Assembly (NCBI GenBank): GCA_002633025.1
Contig: NMRB01000862.1
Span: 197,532 to 261,531 of the forward strand
Source: Notospermus geniculatus
Taxonomy: Eukaryota; Nemertea; Pilidiophora; Heteronemertea; Lineidae
Reading direction: 5' to 3'
Length of the DNA stretch: 64,000 nt
Shown here: positions 43,910 to 56,726 of the stretch, piece by piece
Position numbering within the stretch: the stretch's first letter is position 1
How the letters are laid out: each line of letters begins with the position of its first letter
Made by a program: the position numbers and the translations under genes
Notes under the pieces: model-generated
Told to the model about the DNA's origin: nothing
Database searches by the model: none
What the model saw: only the letters and a program-made list of their open reading frames with translations

Positions 43910-46400
43910 CATAGGCCTAGTTTGCATCTTCCCACCTACAAAGGCATTCCTATCCGTAAAAAATCCTCCATCAAATAAAATATAATGAAATAAATTACAA
44001 TCAGCGGTCGTGTAACATCATACCTAAGTTTCTCGGCCGCCCAGGATGGTGAAGTCGGACTCTTTTAGTGGCTGGCGCCAGTGAGGCGGTCGCTAAGCGA
44101 TCATTGCTAGGCCGAGGATTTCCAGCCAATGGCGAAATGGCCTGACGCCAAATAGGGCATGTGCATTTCAACCCTGGTCCCAGGTTAACCCACAGAGATT
44201 GAAATAGAGGGAGGGCATAGTCTAGGGAGGTTTAGACCGCTTACGATGACGCTTACGCTAACTCTAATGACGTACTGCCCAATGGAGACCTAAATCGAAT
44301 CCCCTATATGTGTGGCGGTCTAGCAAAACCCGTCGGATGTCACGTTTGAGGAAAGTGTTAATGGTGAACCCGCACATTTCAATAGCCTAAACGTAACACG
44401 TAACAGGTGAACAATAGCAGTTCAATGCACAGGCAATCTAACAACCCTTGTTGATCACTCAGCGACTTCCGACGGGTTATCACAGACCGTCACACATATA
44501 TGGCTGACCCAACCATAACATTCGAGGGCTGATCTAATCGTACTGCCAGACCCCCACCGAACCCTTCCCGCACACTTTTTTGGCCTATGCCCCCTGAAAA
44601 CCCTTTAACTGCGAGGCCTAGGCTGTCAGGCGCAGATCCGGGGGGGGGGGACGCACAGGGATGCGCGCCCCCTTTTGGCCACCAAATCTGTAAAATCGAG
44701 CGTGAAATACATGTACTGGATCAGGAGCAAATCCACCGCGGATTTCAATGTTTCTAGCACAGTGCGCCCCTTTTCCCTACTCCTGGACCCGCCCCCCCCC
44801 CCCAGTGGTACTGTAGGGATCCAATTTAAGGATTTCCAATGCATTGGGACGGCTCAATTGTCATTTTTTTTTCATTTCATGATCTGGTACAGACCAATTC
44901 TGCTCAGGCCGTGCGACGCCATCTTTGTTAGCATCCCTCATCTTAGTTTCGAATTATTCTTTTTTTTCTAGGAGAGTCTTGCTTCTATCCGAGGCGTCTG
45001 ATCGATTCGCGCTTTCACATGTCGCATTGCGCAAGACGCGTGAACGCCCTGAGTTATCAGAAAGACGCGTATTTATATTGTGACAGGTGAAATCAACACC
45101 CGTAAATGCCTGGTGTCGAGGTTGACAACACACGAAGGTTGATTTGCCGTCTGCTCTTTATTACTAAAGAGTAAGAAAACAACAATTAATTAACATTGTT
45201 TTAGTTAAAACAATAGTTCGACTTCAAAGACAGCCGAATCGAGGGACGTGCGACGCTGATAAGGGCCAAACAGGGTGTGTAGTCGCCCTTTTTTGGTAAA
45301 AAGCGTCGTGTATAAAAAAAGCGAAATTATTCAAGTCAACCTCTGAGAAAGATTTTTTTGTAAAAACGAATTTATGGGGTGATTGCTGGGGTAAATCCTC
45401 CGAAAAGATGAGAACTGCAATCCAACAGTAAGGGTCACATGTAAACACCGTTTTGCGCGCTGTCGTGGTCCTAGTTTTTGGGCAACATTTAAAGATCTGT
45501 CATTGTCTGTGACAGGCGATGTTGACCGTGCCTTTATCCACGTTGGTCGGTTCTAAAAGCGTCTGTGGCGCGTAAAATTCAAGCGTTTTGGCAAACATAT
45601 CACATGTGACCTGTACTGTATCCACCTCAGTTAACATGCCGAGGACAGAAACGGCTCTTCACGATATAATTATTCTAAACTCATTCCTGATGTCACTGCA
45701 ACATCCCAAATTTAAACCTGCCGTTGATTCAACGCACGAAGCAAAAGGTAAAAATCTACTTGTTCAATTTCAGCCAACTTCATGTCAATTTCAGTTTGTG
45801 AAAAAACTTTTAAAGTCGTGCTTTCTAATTGAGCGTGTGGTGTGCGGTACGTCACTCAACGGGCGGCGCCCCGCCATGCCCCCAGGGGAAACTCACCGAC
45901 AGGAATTTCAGTAGCCGAGGACAACACAGGTTGAATTTCCGCGTCGTTGCTCGGACGGACATAGTGAATTTCAACTTGATTCTGACTGGCCATACGGGTA
46001 TACTTCAGCAGGATACGACCTGGTGATATTATCAGTCGGATCTTAGATCTCGTACGTAGTAGGTCGTTGAAAATCGCTCCATTCAGAAGTAGGGATATCT
46101 TGCGATGCGCACGGACGTACACATTAGACAGCAATATCTCAAAGCGATTACATCAAGGGTACACACTCTATCGATACTTTGGAAAAGTTTAGGCCGACTT
46201 TGGTAAGTACCGGTATCAGTTTAACAAAATTATGACAATGATAAATGCATAAAGTCTAGTTAAAGAGATTTTCTCGTCCTAAGAAGTCTGAGTCCAATAA
46301 ACATGTAACACTTTTAAAAGTGTGATTGTTCATGGGTTGCAGGAGTTTAAAAATACAAAAATAGTTTTTTACTTTTTACATACTTCTTCACCAAGGCCGT
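43910..46400. other. No gene seen
   Basis: 44223-44275 is a degenerate gggaggttta...cgcttacg fragment of the hairpin MITE family. Several long G or C runs occur (about 44640 and 44793). Short frames (e.g. 45588-45914) have no recognisable domain. Confidence 0.35.
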
Positions 46401-46401
46401 A

Positions 46402-46542
46402 TTTAGCTTTTTGGTCGAGGGGGGGGGGCAGAAGACCTTTTTTGCCGTTTTTCCCAAAATCCGCATGAAAATCACGTTTTTTGGTTGGTTCTGGGGGGCA
46501 GTTGCCCCTGCCCCCCCCCCCCGCTAAATACGGCCCTGTTCA
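46402..46542. mobile_element. 141-bp MITE with aggccgtatttagc ends
   Basis: ggccgtatttagc and gctaaatacggcc are inverted. The interior has facing poly-G and poly-C runs that also pair. Confidence 0.75.
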
Positions 46543-46544
46543 CC

Positions 46545-49500
46545 AAGCCTATTAAAAGTTGCATATGTAAAGGAATAGGCCCTAATTAATGGGATGTTGT
46601 TTATCCAACACTTTCTTTGATCAAAAGTGTTACATCTTTATACAACATCCAGGTTTTTAGAGGGACGTTTTAAATTATACTTAGCGTCTTTAGACTTTTT
46701 TAAATGCTTTTACTACATAATCACTTACACTGGCCTTGCAGGAATTATACTTGAATAATATACTTGGAATTATACTGGCCATATCTCTGTGCAAAACCAT
46801 AGTTAAGGCATTTTACTGATATTATTTATGAAATACTAGCCAAAATGGTATTTATTCAAAAATTCTTGAGATAATTGAGCAGGATACGTAATACTCTGTC
46901 CAACTGTGTAAGAATTCGTTTCCCCTAGATTGGCGTGTCCGGACTCAGAAGAGTCTTAAAACTTTGTAGGCCTGGAACATTGGAATGAATTTATCCATTC
47001 CCTAAAACGTCACACTTTTTTATCAATTTTGGCAAATTTAAAACAGAAGAAACGAAAAATTTTCCTACCATTATTTGCTCAAACGGCCAAAGTTGTCAAA
47101 GAAGGGGCTAATAGAAATAGCCGGTCATGGTCTAACTATTGATGACACAGATGTTGGCAATACATGTAGATGATGAGTTATCTTTGCCTTTATCTGATTA
47201 TTTCATGTCTTTTTAGGATAAATTGAAAATAAGATGTACCTAAAATCAAAAACAGATTATTTTTGTTATGACGCCAACACTTGTCGAAATATCTGCAACA
47301 ACTGAAATTTTATTATATAGTAACAGCTACACTACATGTACTTATTGAATAAACTTGGTATTAAAATTGGGCCCGTTGGGGCCCTGGGACGCTCTAATGA
47401 GATACTGTTTAGAGGGTCCATGGTCCATTCTTAGAACCTTCCTTAACTCTAAAGTTTACCTTTAGCTATTGTTTACAGGGCAGAAAAGCTTAAAGTGGAC
47501 CTTAGAGTTAAGGAGGCTTCTAGAATACGTGCCTATATGACTTTAACAAACATGCGACATGAGCATTGTGCTTTTCAGCTCCATCCACGGTGCAAAAATT
47601 CTAATTTACCAAAATCCTCAAAGCATGAATTTCCTCACAACATACCATCATTTCATTTATTCGTTAAATGTTATTAGTGGCTACCATCTTCATAGTTGAT
47701 AGTTTACTAAACATTGCATATTATCCTCTGTTAATTTCAGAATTTGTACCTGCATGAATTTCTACGACGTGTTCTATGAAATCTCAAAATAACTTCATTA
47801 ATTTCTTGTTGATATTTATAGCACAAGGTGACATAATACAGGAGTCTGGGTAAAAATAGTTTGAGACCGCCGACCCCCTTTTTACAGCGTCGAATGAGGG
47901 CCTGACAAGTAGCCCTGCTCTGTGTCATTAAGACCCGTGTGCACCAAGGCAGATTAACCCTAACTTCAGCTTAAGCCCAACAGGAACAATGCAAGTACAA
48001 TAGAAGATGTGTGGGTTAAGCCCAAGTCAGGCTTAAACTCTGTTGGTGCATATGGGCCTTTATTTACCCATAAAAACCGACTTTTTAGACCCTAATGTCA
48101 GTCTACTGCCAAGGCCTGAATATAAGAAGGATGTCGAAAATTCAGACGATACGAGATGTCTTGTAAAATACAGGTTCTCGACCCAAATGTTGCCTTGACT
48201 ATACATACATGTCCATAAAAACATAAATAGTCAACAGGTCCGGAAACTGTATATTCAAGTCATTAAATTATCTACACCGCTGAACAATTTTTGTAAAGTC
48301 TGATGTGATTGGTCGATTTTTAGTAGTTACACTGATAAAGAACACGTTAGGAACTGGATACACTTGAAAAATGGCAAAATTATCATTTTCTTCATTTTCA
48401 ATAATTTTTTTCTGAAATACTCTGTGCAGTAGGCCTAATTACGCGTAGGAGATCATTGACGATGACCTAGCATTATTATTTCTAACCCCCAAGAATGGCA
48501 TTAAAAGGGTGGCATATTTTGCCGCCCGTTGCTGGGGTACGATCTTCAAAGACTTGAAGCAGACGTCAATGTTTTGATAAACGCTTCCAGTCGTGAATTA
48601 TGTGACCTTAGCAGACGACACTGGCTGCGGAATTGAAATAAAATACTTCCTTCATAGTCATACCATGACATCATTTCTCTTCTACAGGGTGGGCCAGAAA
48701 AGTACCCCTCGAAATATACTGTATCTACTCACACATAAGATCCTAAACCGGACAATACAGCAGTTACAAAACAGCCGTACACAATGGTAGGCCTTTCGCA
48801 GCGATAAACCGGTTGAGGTACAGGTGTAATAGAATCTAATGTCCCCTGATATGTGATGTCCCCCAACAATACATTTACGGATTAAGCGGCACCATTGAAT
48901 TGGACTCTAGAGAGACCAAGACCCTTAATCCTGTGACAAACAGAAAGTAGAAATTATGTACTGGTAAATTTTACCAACTTCAGCTTCTTCTATGAGTGTC
49001 GGACATTCTTGCACAAGGACATCCTCACCTTTTACACCAATGGAACATACTAAAAAACATACGGTTGTTCAAAAACCAAAAATACACAAAAATCATTGAA
49101 AACTCATCAAAATATCACGTCGATTTCAACACTTTTAGCTTGTTCATTTCAAGAATCAGCGTAGCAGAAAACGTACAAAAGTGAATGTTTTATTTGTTAA
49201 CAATGCACACCACTTGAACAGAAAGAAAAGTACAGCTCTCAAACTTATTAAATTGGTACCAGTCCATCTTGACCAAAATATGACACACTTTTATAAGTTA
49301 CTCCACTGTTTTTTCTGTCTTCTTCAGTTGGAACAGTTTGCAGGTGTAAAGCTACGGCCGTATTACCGACGATGGAACGAGTACGGATTTGTCACGTGCT
49401 GTTAAACTGCTTCAAAACTTGTCTAAAATTTCACTAAAGATTAAACTAAATCCCCGTCTCGTGGTCCTAACTGATAAGCTAACTTGGTGAAATGTACACA

Positions 49501-50480
49501 CGACGGCAGACTACGTGTTTTACTTCAAAGTAGCTCTTCTTCGCTATAATTTGTTTTAGTAAGGCCACACTTTTTTGTTCACTGTTTCACGGGAGGGCCT
49601 ACACAGGAAAAAATGGAGTTGAGATTGTTTGGGATTATGTATAGTGTCAAATCAAAAATTCATAAGCGAGTCTTATAAATTTTTGGTCAAATGTATTTGG
49701 CGAATTGTGACCGTCTTTGAGAAAACCCGGCCAAAGTCGCTGAACACCACATGGTTAAAACCAGCCGGGTTTTATAACGTAACCTATTAAACTAGGTTAC
49801 GTTGAGGGTGTCACCACAATAAAATTAACCACAATAAACCTATGATTATTATAAGTTAAAAGTGAACTCGAAAAAGCCCTCATACAAATTTAATCCATTT
49901 TAATTGGTTCTGTTTATTCCAACTCTTGCAAGATGGGCGGTGCCTCACGTCAATCAAACTGGAACAACCAATGAAAAAACTCCGTTCATATCATCACATT
50001 TGTAACAGAGCAGTTGATTGGTTATGAGTGAAATTCCGTTTATTATTCGTGGAACTGTAGTATGTGACCATTTTTGTCATATTATTTTGTTGATCAACAA
50101 TGGGGACCCTAGCCCACTGCCTCAATAGGTGTCACTAGTGGTTAAAACTATTGAAATGAAACTGACATCCGGTCCTGATCAATTTCCACACAAAAGGCGT
50201 CCATTTTGTAGGACTTGGTTCTGGTGCTGCCCTCTATCGTAGATATCGTAGCTAGGATCAAGCAAAAACTTATTTGACATAAAGGCGTTTTTAGGCTTTA
50301 GCATTTTTTTATGATCCCTTCATCATTAATTTTTCAGGAGATATTTTTCCGTCGATGCACCGGGTGATGACGTCATCGTCTCCCAGTGATTACGTCATCC
50401 ATCTTTACAGAAACGAATGTAAACAAGTAAATCTCATCAACGAAAGCCCAGCCAACAATTTCCGTTAAATTTTCTACGGA
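46545..50480. other. Gene-poor, AT-rich; MITE fragments at 48826-48945
   Basis: 48826-48945 (taatagaatctaatgtcccc ... accaagacccttaatcctgtgacaaac) is an uninterrupted, inverted copy of the element at 53075-53520. 49780-49800 is a small hairpin (gtaacctattaaactaggttac). 50120-50250 resembles 63124-63430. No coding sequence is supported. Confidence 0.4.
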
Positions 50481-50885
50481 CACAACTTTGTTGACGCCAG
50501 AATTTGGCTACAGTCATACTAACTCCGCTGACAGTAAATAGTTGGCTACATGACTCTATGACGCTTATGGCTACAGTGTTTTGCTGGCGCTAACAATTTC
50601 GCCATAGAACTTCATTGTTGACGCAAGAAATTTGGCTACAACGCTTCGTTGACGCTGGCAATTTGGCTACAATTCGTTGACGCTAAGAATTTGGCTATAA
50701 AACTTCGCTGACGAAGACATTTGGCTACAAACTTTTTTGACGCTGACAGTTTGGCTACAATTCGTTGACGCTAAAAATTTGGCAATAGAACTTTGCTGAC
50801 GAAGACAATTGGCTACAAACATTGCTGACGAAGACATTTGGCTACAAACTTTGCTGACGAAGACATTTGGCTACAAATCGATTAT
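50480..50885. repeat. ~30-bp minisatellite, ttggctacaa...gctgacg
   Basis: About a dozen imperfect units with (a/t)ttggctacaa, then acttcgctgacg, then aagac. The later units (about 50700-50880) are the most regular. Confidence 0.8.
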
Positions 50886-50889
50886 CGAT

Positions 50890-51270
50890 CGAAATTAAGT
50901 GAAAGACAGGAACAGTATACCCCGAGGGAGAATAATTCAGGTTAAAGACAAAAGGAAGACAAGAAAGACAAAAAGAAGTTCCTTTACCTTCCTGCCGTTG
51001 TTTGTACATTACACAGAATATTTCGCTCCTGGTTTTTGTCGGTGGAGCACAAGGCTGTCGGAAAACGCGGAAAAATTGCGGGTTATCTTCTGAAGCAAGT
51101 CGGAACGAAGGGAGAACACGGTTCCATTGCTAAGGACAAGATAACTAGAGATAAGAAGAGGAATTCCGAGGCTGGTTCATGATTTAGTTGCCTTTATCCT
51201 GATCATTGGTGAGTACTGTGTTGTTTATAAGCCTGGTAGCCTATATACCGTAGTTCTACACCAAAGAAGC
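50890..51270. other. No gene seen
   Basis: One 64-codon Lys/Arg-rich frame (50899-51093) is unrecognised. Confidence 0.3.
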
Positions 51271-51274
51271 CGGT

Positions 51275-51800
51275 GTAACATCTGCCAGTGTTCCCCATCT
51301 GTGAGTGTTTCCCTTCTATTGTCTGACGGAATAAGCTGCGACTTGACAATAGGGGACACACAGAGAAACATGTCGATCTATCTGCCAGCGTTTCCCAAAC
51401 AATAAGGGGACACACTCACCCACAGAAACACTGGCAGATATAACACCGGTGTAATATCTGCCAGTGTTTCCATGTATCGGTGTTTCCCTAAGTGTTTGGG
51501 AAACGCTGGCAGATAGATCGACACGTTTCTCTGTGTGTACCCTATTGTCAACTCGCAGCTTATTCCGCCAGTAAATAGTAGGGGAACACTCATAGATGGG
51601 GAACATTCAAAGACGTTACACCGGTGTGATAGAAAATAACGCCCTGTCTTCCTGATGTCCCCCTGTATTGTTTGTCACAGGATTAAAGGTATTGGTCTCT
51701 CTGGAGTTCTATTCAATGGTTCTGCTTAATCCGTAAAGGTATTGTTGGGGGACATCCTATATCGGGGGACATTATATGCTGTTACACCGGTGTGATAGTC
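51275..51800. mobile_element. Three abutting MITEs separated by ACACCGGTGT
   Basis: acaccggtgt occurs at about 51443, 51619 and 51785, with a related ccggtgtaac at about 51271. The first two units share catctgccagtgtt and gggaaacgctggcagatag. The third is the ctgatgtccccctgtattgt / acaatacaggggg-like element with a single TTAA at 51726-51729. Confidence 0.6.
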
Positions 51801-51965
51801 CGTTGCATGGGACAGTTAGCCGTGGTGCCTTGCACCTTGTGCCTTTGCAAGGGCAAGTAAAAGACCCCATCCAAGTGAGGAACATGAGTAGGTTGAGATG
51901 GCCTCCTCCGTACTTACCAGGGCCAATAATGCTATGGCTTCGGCCCTGATGGAAAAACCTAACGC
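51790..51965 (-). mobile_element. SINE family 2 body copy
   Basis: Holds gtggtgccttgcaccttgtg, caagggcaagtaaaagaccc and gaggaacatgagtaggttga, then a gggccaataatgct segment like that at 31760. Confidence 0.65.
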
Positions 51966-51999
51966 AAATACATGCAATCCGGGCGTAAAACGTAGTAAT

Positions 52000-52620
52000 C
52001 ATTAGGCATGTCCAAAACTCGGCATATCATTGGTCGATACGGAGCAATGCTCATCTGCATATTCATTACGAGTGGGGCTGAGCCTGAATTTGCTTTTGAC
52101 CTCTTAGTGTGGAATTATGGTATGTTTTTACTGCATGCTGGTTTTACTGGTGAATTGCACGCAGAAATGTAGTTAGGACCTTGTTATGCCATGTAGGCCA
52201 AATTTACATCAGACTACGGACGTGAAAAATACAAAATATTATAAAATAGATTGATATTGGAAACAATGTAAACGTGTCCGCATCTCGACTAAATGTAGTT
52301 CATTACCGGAACCCAATGACCCTGGTTTGTTTATGGGTAGGCAAAGTGCATGTGTATTTTAACATAAACATTGTTTTAATGAAATCATGGAACTTATATA
52401 GGTACACATTGAGGAAATTTACTTGGTCTAGATGGAGGGCATCTGAGGCTGTTTTCCAATGGCAGAAAGAAGTTTCGTCATAAGGATAAGTAGGAGGGTG
52501 TTTGAATGCAGTAAGAACCATACTCTACACCACAGTGTACTTGATTTTACACAGTAGAGCTGTTACTGTATTCAACCAACACCCCACTGATCGAAGGACG
52601 TTTATTGCGGGTGGGTTCCA
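52000..52620. other. No gene seen
   Basis: Open frames at 52274-52521 on both strands overlap and carry no domain. Confidence 0.3.
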
Positions 52621-52621
52621 T

Positions 52622-53747
52622 TCTGAACTAAAACCTAGTTTTGGATCATAAACTTCCGTTTACGCAACATAAGTACATTTTCTGAAAATCAACCGCGGTC
52701 TTTACGAACTCGCTTGGAGGTGGACACCCTGCTTGCCGAAGATTGGGTACCTTTGCATTTCCGACCGCCAGAGGGCAGTTTAGAGAAGAAAAATCAACTT
52801 AGCAAGTGATTTGAACGTTTCTTGTAGGTCCTATAGCAAAACAGATGTCAACTACAAACATTTGTTTGTCGGCAGGGAAAGTTTGGTGTCTGTGTACGTT
52901 TAGGTAAGGATGAACTCAGTTCACCTTTAAGCTAATGACCTATTACCTTTTGCGTCGGTGCTAGCCGGGTAGGCCATGTGGGGGTCAATCAGGTCCTGCC
53001 GGTGATTTCTTCACCGCTTGGCTAACAGAGGGGCGCAGTTGAAAAACGGCGCCTAAATCACCTCTGCTGAGGCCGCCCTGTCTTCCTGATGTCCCCCTGT
53101 ATTGTTTGTCACAGGATTAAGGGTCTTGGTCTCTATAGAGTCCAATTCATGGTGCCGCTTAAAGGTGCTCTAGCTCCAATTGTAAACATTATGGTGTGCC
53201 ACCTATTGTCAACTTTTGGTACTAACAAATCAGATAAAATCGAATTAAATCTCCCCTTTCACAACTTTTTGCTTGTTTTTTTTGCGTAAAATCATAAATA
53301 TATTTCAGTTACAAGAATATTTATCAAGATAGATATAAAAATAGATAACATTAATGTTTTGGTATAAACGGTGCTGCCACCTGTCCGAGGAAAAATAACT
53401 ATTATAATCAACCATGTAAATAAACAAACCGTAATGTTTACAATTCGAACTAGAGCACCTTTAATCCGTAAATGTATTGTTGGGGGGACATCACATATCG
53501 GGGGACATTAGATTCTATTACATCGGGTTCGATCCCCAATCTGACAGCGCAGGTTTTCTCCCGGCACTCCGGTTTTCTCCTGCTGTACATAAAATTCGAC
53601 CAAAATTTTATACTGTAAAAGAAGCAATAATGCGGTATTTGCGATCAGCGCTCGAATAAATGTCTTAAAAAGCCTCGTGGTAACGGGTTCGAACCATGGA
53701 TCCACACGGCTACTATGCAGGACCGTAGCTAGCTTTTTCACGGGGGG
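52622..53747 (+). repeat. Segmental duplication, copy A (ends at assembly gap)
   Basis: Near-identical to 56727-57830 over ~1.1 kb, e.g. aaccgcggtctttacgaact, ggtagcctttgcatttccg-like and tcgacc..a.ttttatactgta stretches. Copy A stops in a G-run at the gap. It contains the 53075-53520 MITE with its nested TTAA element. Confidence 0.88.
53163..53460. mobile_element. TTAA-flanked MITE nested in another MITE (copy A)
   Basis: ggtgctctag and ctagagcacc are inverted, extending to caattgtaaacattatgg and ccgtaatgtttacaatt. TTAA stands on both sides (53159-53162 and 53461-53464); one flanking A has been lost relative to copy B. Confidence 0.85.
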
Positions 53748-54745
53748 NNNNNNNNNNNNNNNNNNNNNNNNNNNNNNNNNNNNNNNNNNNNNNNNNNNNN
53801 NNNNNNNNNNNNNNNNNNNNNNNNNNNNNNNNNNNNNNNNNNNNNNNNNNNNNNNNNNNNNNNNNNNNNNNNNNNNNNNNNNNNNNNNNNNNNNNNNNNN
53901 NNNNNNNNNNNNNNNNNNNNNNNNNNNNNNNNNNNNNNNNNNNNNNNNNNNNNNNNNNNNNNNNNNNNNNNNNNNNNNNNNNNNNNNNNNNNNNNNNNNN
54001 NNNNNNNNNNNNNNNNNNNNNNNNNNNNNNNNNNNNNNNNNNNNNNNNNNNNNNNNNNNNNNNNNNNNNNNNNNNNNNNNNNNNNNNNNNNNNNNNNNNN
54101 NNNNNNNNNNNNNNNNNNNNNNNNNNNNNNNNNNNNNNNNNNNNNNNNNNNNNNNNNNNNNNNNNNNNNNNNNNNNNNNNNNNNNNNNNNNNNNNNNNNN
54201 NNNNNNNNNNNNNNNNNNNNNNNNNNNNNNNNNNNNNNNNNNNNNNNNNNNNNNNNNNNNNNNNNNNNNNNNNNNNNNNNNNNNNNNNNNNNNNNNNNNN
54301 NNNNNNNNNNNNNNNNNNNNNNNNNNNNNNNNNNNNNNNNNNNNNNNNNNNNNNNNNNNNNNNNNNNNNNNNNNNNNNNNNNNNNNNNNNNNNNNNNNNN
54401 NNNNNNNNNNNNNNNNNNNNNNNNNNNNNNNNNNNNNNNNNNNNNNNNNNNNNNNNNNNNNNNNNNNNNNNNNNNNNNNNNNNNNNNNNNNNNNNNNNNN
54501 NNNNNNNNNNNNNNNNNNNNNNNNNNNNNNNNNNNNNNNNNNNNNNNNNNNNNNNNNNNNNNNNNNNNNNNNNNNNNNNNNNNNNNNNNNNNNNNNNNNN
54601 NNNNNNNNNNNNNNNNNNNNNNNNNNNNNNNNNNNNNNNNNNNNNNNNNNNNNNNNNNNNNNNNNNNNNNNNNNNNNNNNNNNNNNNNNNNNNNNNNNNN
54701 NNNNNNNNNNNNNNNNNNNNNNNNNNNNNNNNNNNNNNNNNNNNN
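53748..54745. other. Assembly gap, 998 Ns
   Basis: The unsequenced stretch begins after a G-run. Frames reported across it are meaningless. Confidence 1.
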
Positions 54746-55460
54746 AAAAGTGCAATAACTCCTGAACTAATGACTGGATCACCTCCAAATTTTTATCATA
54801 GGTGTATCTAATGAGGGTACATTACATATGTAACGGGTTTTTGATTTGACCTACTTTTCAAGGTCACAGAGGTCAAAGTTCAAAATTTTGCCTTCAAGTG
54901 GCACGTTTCGTAACTGCAGGTGGTATTGACCTGAAATTTGGTACATATATACCCCTAGGTCAGATGACCTATGACACCAAGTTTCGGCCCGATTTGACTC
55001 TTAGCTTGGCCACCAGGTGGCGGAAACCAAAAACACAAAAAGTGCAATAACTCATGAACTAATGACTGGATCCTCTCCAAATTTTTATCATTGATGCTTC
55101 TAATGAGGATGCATGACGTAAGTAAGGAGTTTTTGATTTGACCGACTTTTCAAGGTCACAGAGGTCAAAGTTCAAAATGTAGTCATTTGGTGGCACGTTT
55201 TGGGAACTGCTTGGGCTATTGACGTGAAACTTGGTACATATACATCCCTATGTCAGGTGACCTATGACACCACTTTTCAGTCCGATTTGATTCTTTGCTT
55301 GGCCACCAGGTGGCCAAAACCAAAGCTCAAAGTCCAGTAACTCCTGAACTGTAACTGGATTGTCTCCGACTTTTTATCAGGTGCATCTACATGACCCTGG
55401 AACATTTCAATTTAACATTTGTCATTTGTTTTTTCTGGTACGTTCACCCAGGTGAGCACA
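54746..55460. repeat. Tandem repeats, ~290-bp unit
   Basis: aagtgcaataactc.tgaac starts units at about 54747 and 55038, with a third partial at about 55323. Each unit contains tttgatttgacc and caaggtcacagaggtcaaag. The first unit is cut by the gap. Confidence 0.85.
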
Positions 55461-55479
55461 TGGTCCATGGACCATTTCA

Positions 55480-55630
55480 TTTCTAATGTGTGCTGAAAAC
55501 TAGACCTTGATTCTCTGAAGTACGTATTAGACAAGCATTTTGGGGACCTTCACAAGGCTATGAGACCTCTTTGTGCTCTCTCCTAACATTTTGAAAATAT
55601 CGTAAAATTCAATACTGTGGGGCTTTAAAG
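55480..55630. repeat. Dispersed repeat, intact form of the 31490/61617 repeat
   Basis: tgtgctgaaaactagacctt ... ggggaccttcacaaggctat; the inverted counterpart is at 61617-61775. It gives an empty-site comparison for the MITE at 31550. Confidence 0.65.
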
Positions 55631-56125
55631 ACCGGGTACCAGTCTAGTCACGGGTTCGGTTCCCGGCCCAGTCACCATGTTGCACTCTCAACTGATCTGA
55701 AAGGATCAAGTGATGTGCTGAATGAGCTGCTCCTTGAGTTCACCAGAAAGGTTTCTGGAGAGACTGGAGTTATAATTTGAAACGCCTTTTAACTGAATTA
55801 AAGCTTCATATTATTATTATTATTATTATTATTGTCATCCACTATGTAGATGATTTTTTTCACCACCTGACGACCTTATAAAATCGGGCGCTGAGGAACA
55901 AAGAGTAGGCTGTATAGGATGTCCCACTCCCCAAAAACATCATATATCAAGTACACGTACACGTACTTCCACTACCCAGAGCCCAAAATTGTTGACGGCA
56001 ATGGATGGAGAATCTTCCCAGAAGAAAGAAGACACCAAGATATCCCGATTCGGTCCAGTGATTCGAGCTACATTACAGACCCTATTTTGTAAAGCAAAGT
56101 CGAGGCCCTAATTATGCTGACTTTG
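55630..56125 (+). mobile_element. SINE-1, (att)n and mariner-like MITE part; duplicated at 59305
   Basis: cacgggttcggttcccggcc head, SINE core to about 55800, (att)9 at 55807-55833, then gtcatccactatgtagatga and the cttccactacccagagccca MITE arm. The same order recurs at 59305-59765. Confidence 0.8.
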
Positions 56126-56129
56126 CTTC

Positions 56130-56436
56130 CAAACAAGAGGCCCATGGGCCTCGCGCTCAGCTGACATTTGATGCCTCAGTTTGATAGGCTAAGGCATAAG
56201 AGGTACTGCAGTCTTAGGACAAATTGTACTCCTTCTGGGTGCCATCAGCTGAGTTTATGTCATTGACTGATCATACTGATCAGATCATAAAATACTTCTT
56301 GGTGTGTTCAGCTTTATCTTATCTGTACTGATCCTCAACATTGACCATGAGAGTCACAGTTTCACACTTAACCATGGAGACTTATCACAGAGGTGAGCAC
56401 AATGGCCCTGGCCATTTCATTTATCATAAACTTCCG
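56130..56436. repeat. Repeat fragment starting agaggcccatgggcctcg
   Basis: It begins with a short palindrome and ends ggtgagcacaatggccctgg, resembling the end of the ~290-bp tandem repeat (ggtgagcacatggtccatgg at about 55453). No ORF. Confidence 0.45.
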
Positions 56437-56440
56437 TTTA

Positions 56441-56726
56441 AAAAGTTAAAGTTAAAGTTTGGGGTTTATAGTCTGATATCAACAACGGTAGAGGTGTCAT
56501 CCGACATCACACTTTAACCCCAGTCTATCCTGAAACCTTTCAGAAGAACTCAGATGAGCTGCTCATTCAGCGCTACAATCTGAGCATTTCCGACCGGTAC
56601 CCATTTATACACCTGGGTGGAGAGAGGCCAGTAAGGCAAAGAGACTTGCCCAAAGTCTCACGCCAGCGGCGGGATTCGAACCGCTAGTCGGAGGCCCGAA
56701 CCACTCCACCACCGTGGCACCCCAAA
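56441..56726 (-). mobile_element. SINE family 3, complete, with shared core
   Basis: On the minus strand it begins ggggtgccacggtggtggag (A-box region), with gcggttcgaatcccgccgc (B box), ggcaagtctctttgccttac, a core gcgctgaatgagcagctcat / ctgaaaggtttcaggataga / ctggggtt, and an aactttaactttaactttt tail. It interrupts the cttccgttta/cgcaacataag sequence that is continuous in copy A at about 52662-52675. Confidence 0.88.

Noticed and set aside
50480-50885. CRISPR-like array
   Set aside because: Units are contiguous imperfect minisatellite repeats without constant repeat/unique spacer alternation, and the DNA is eukaryotic; the same applies to 1060-2265 and 42813-43022.
53508-54788. Long open frames (426 and 362 codons) on both strands
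   Set aside because: They consist almost entirely of the 998-N gap.
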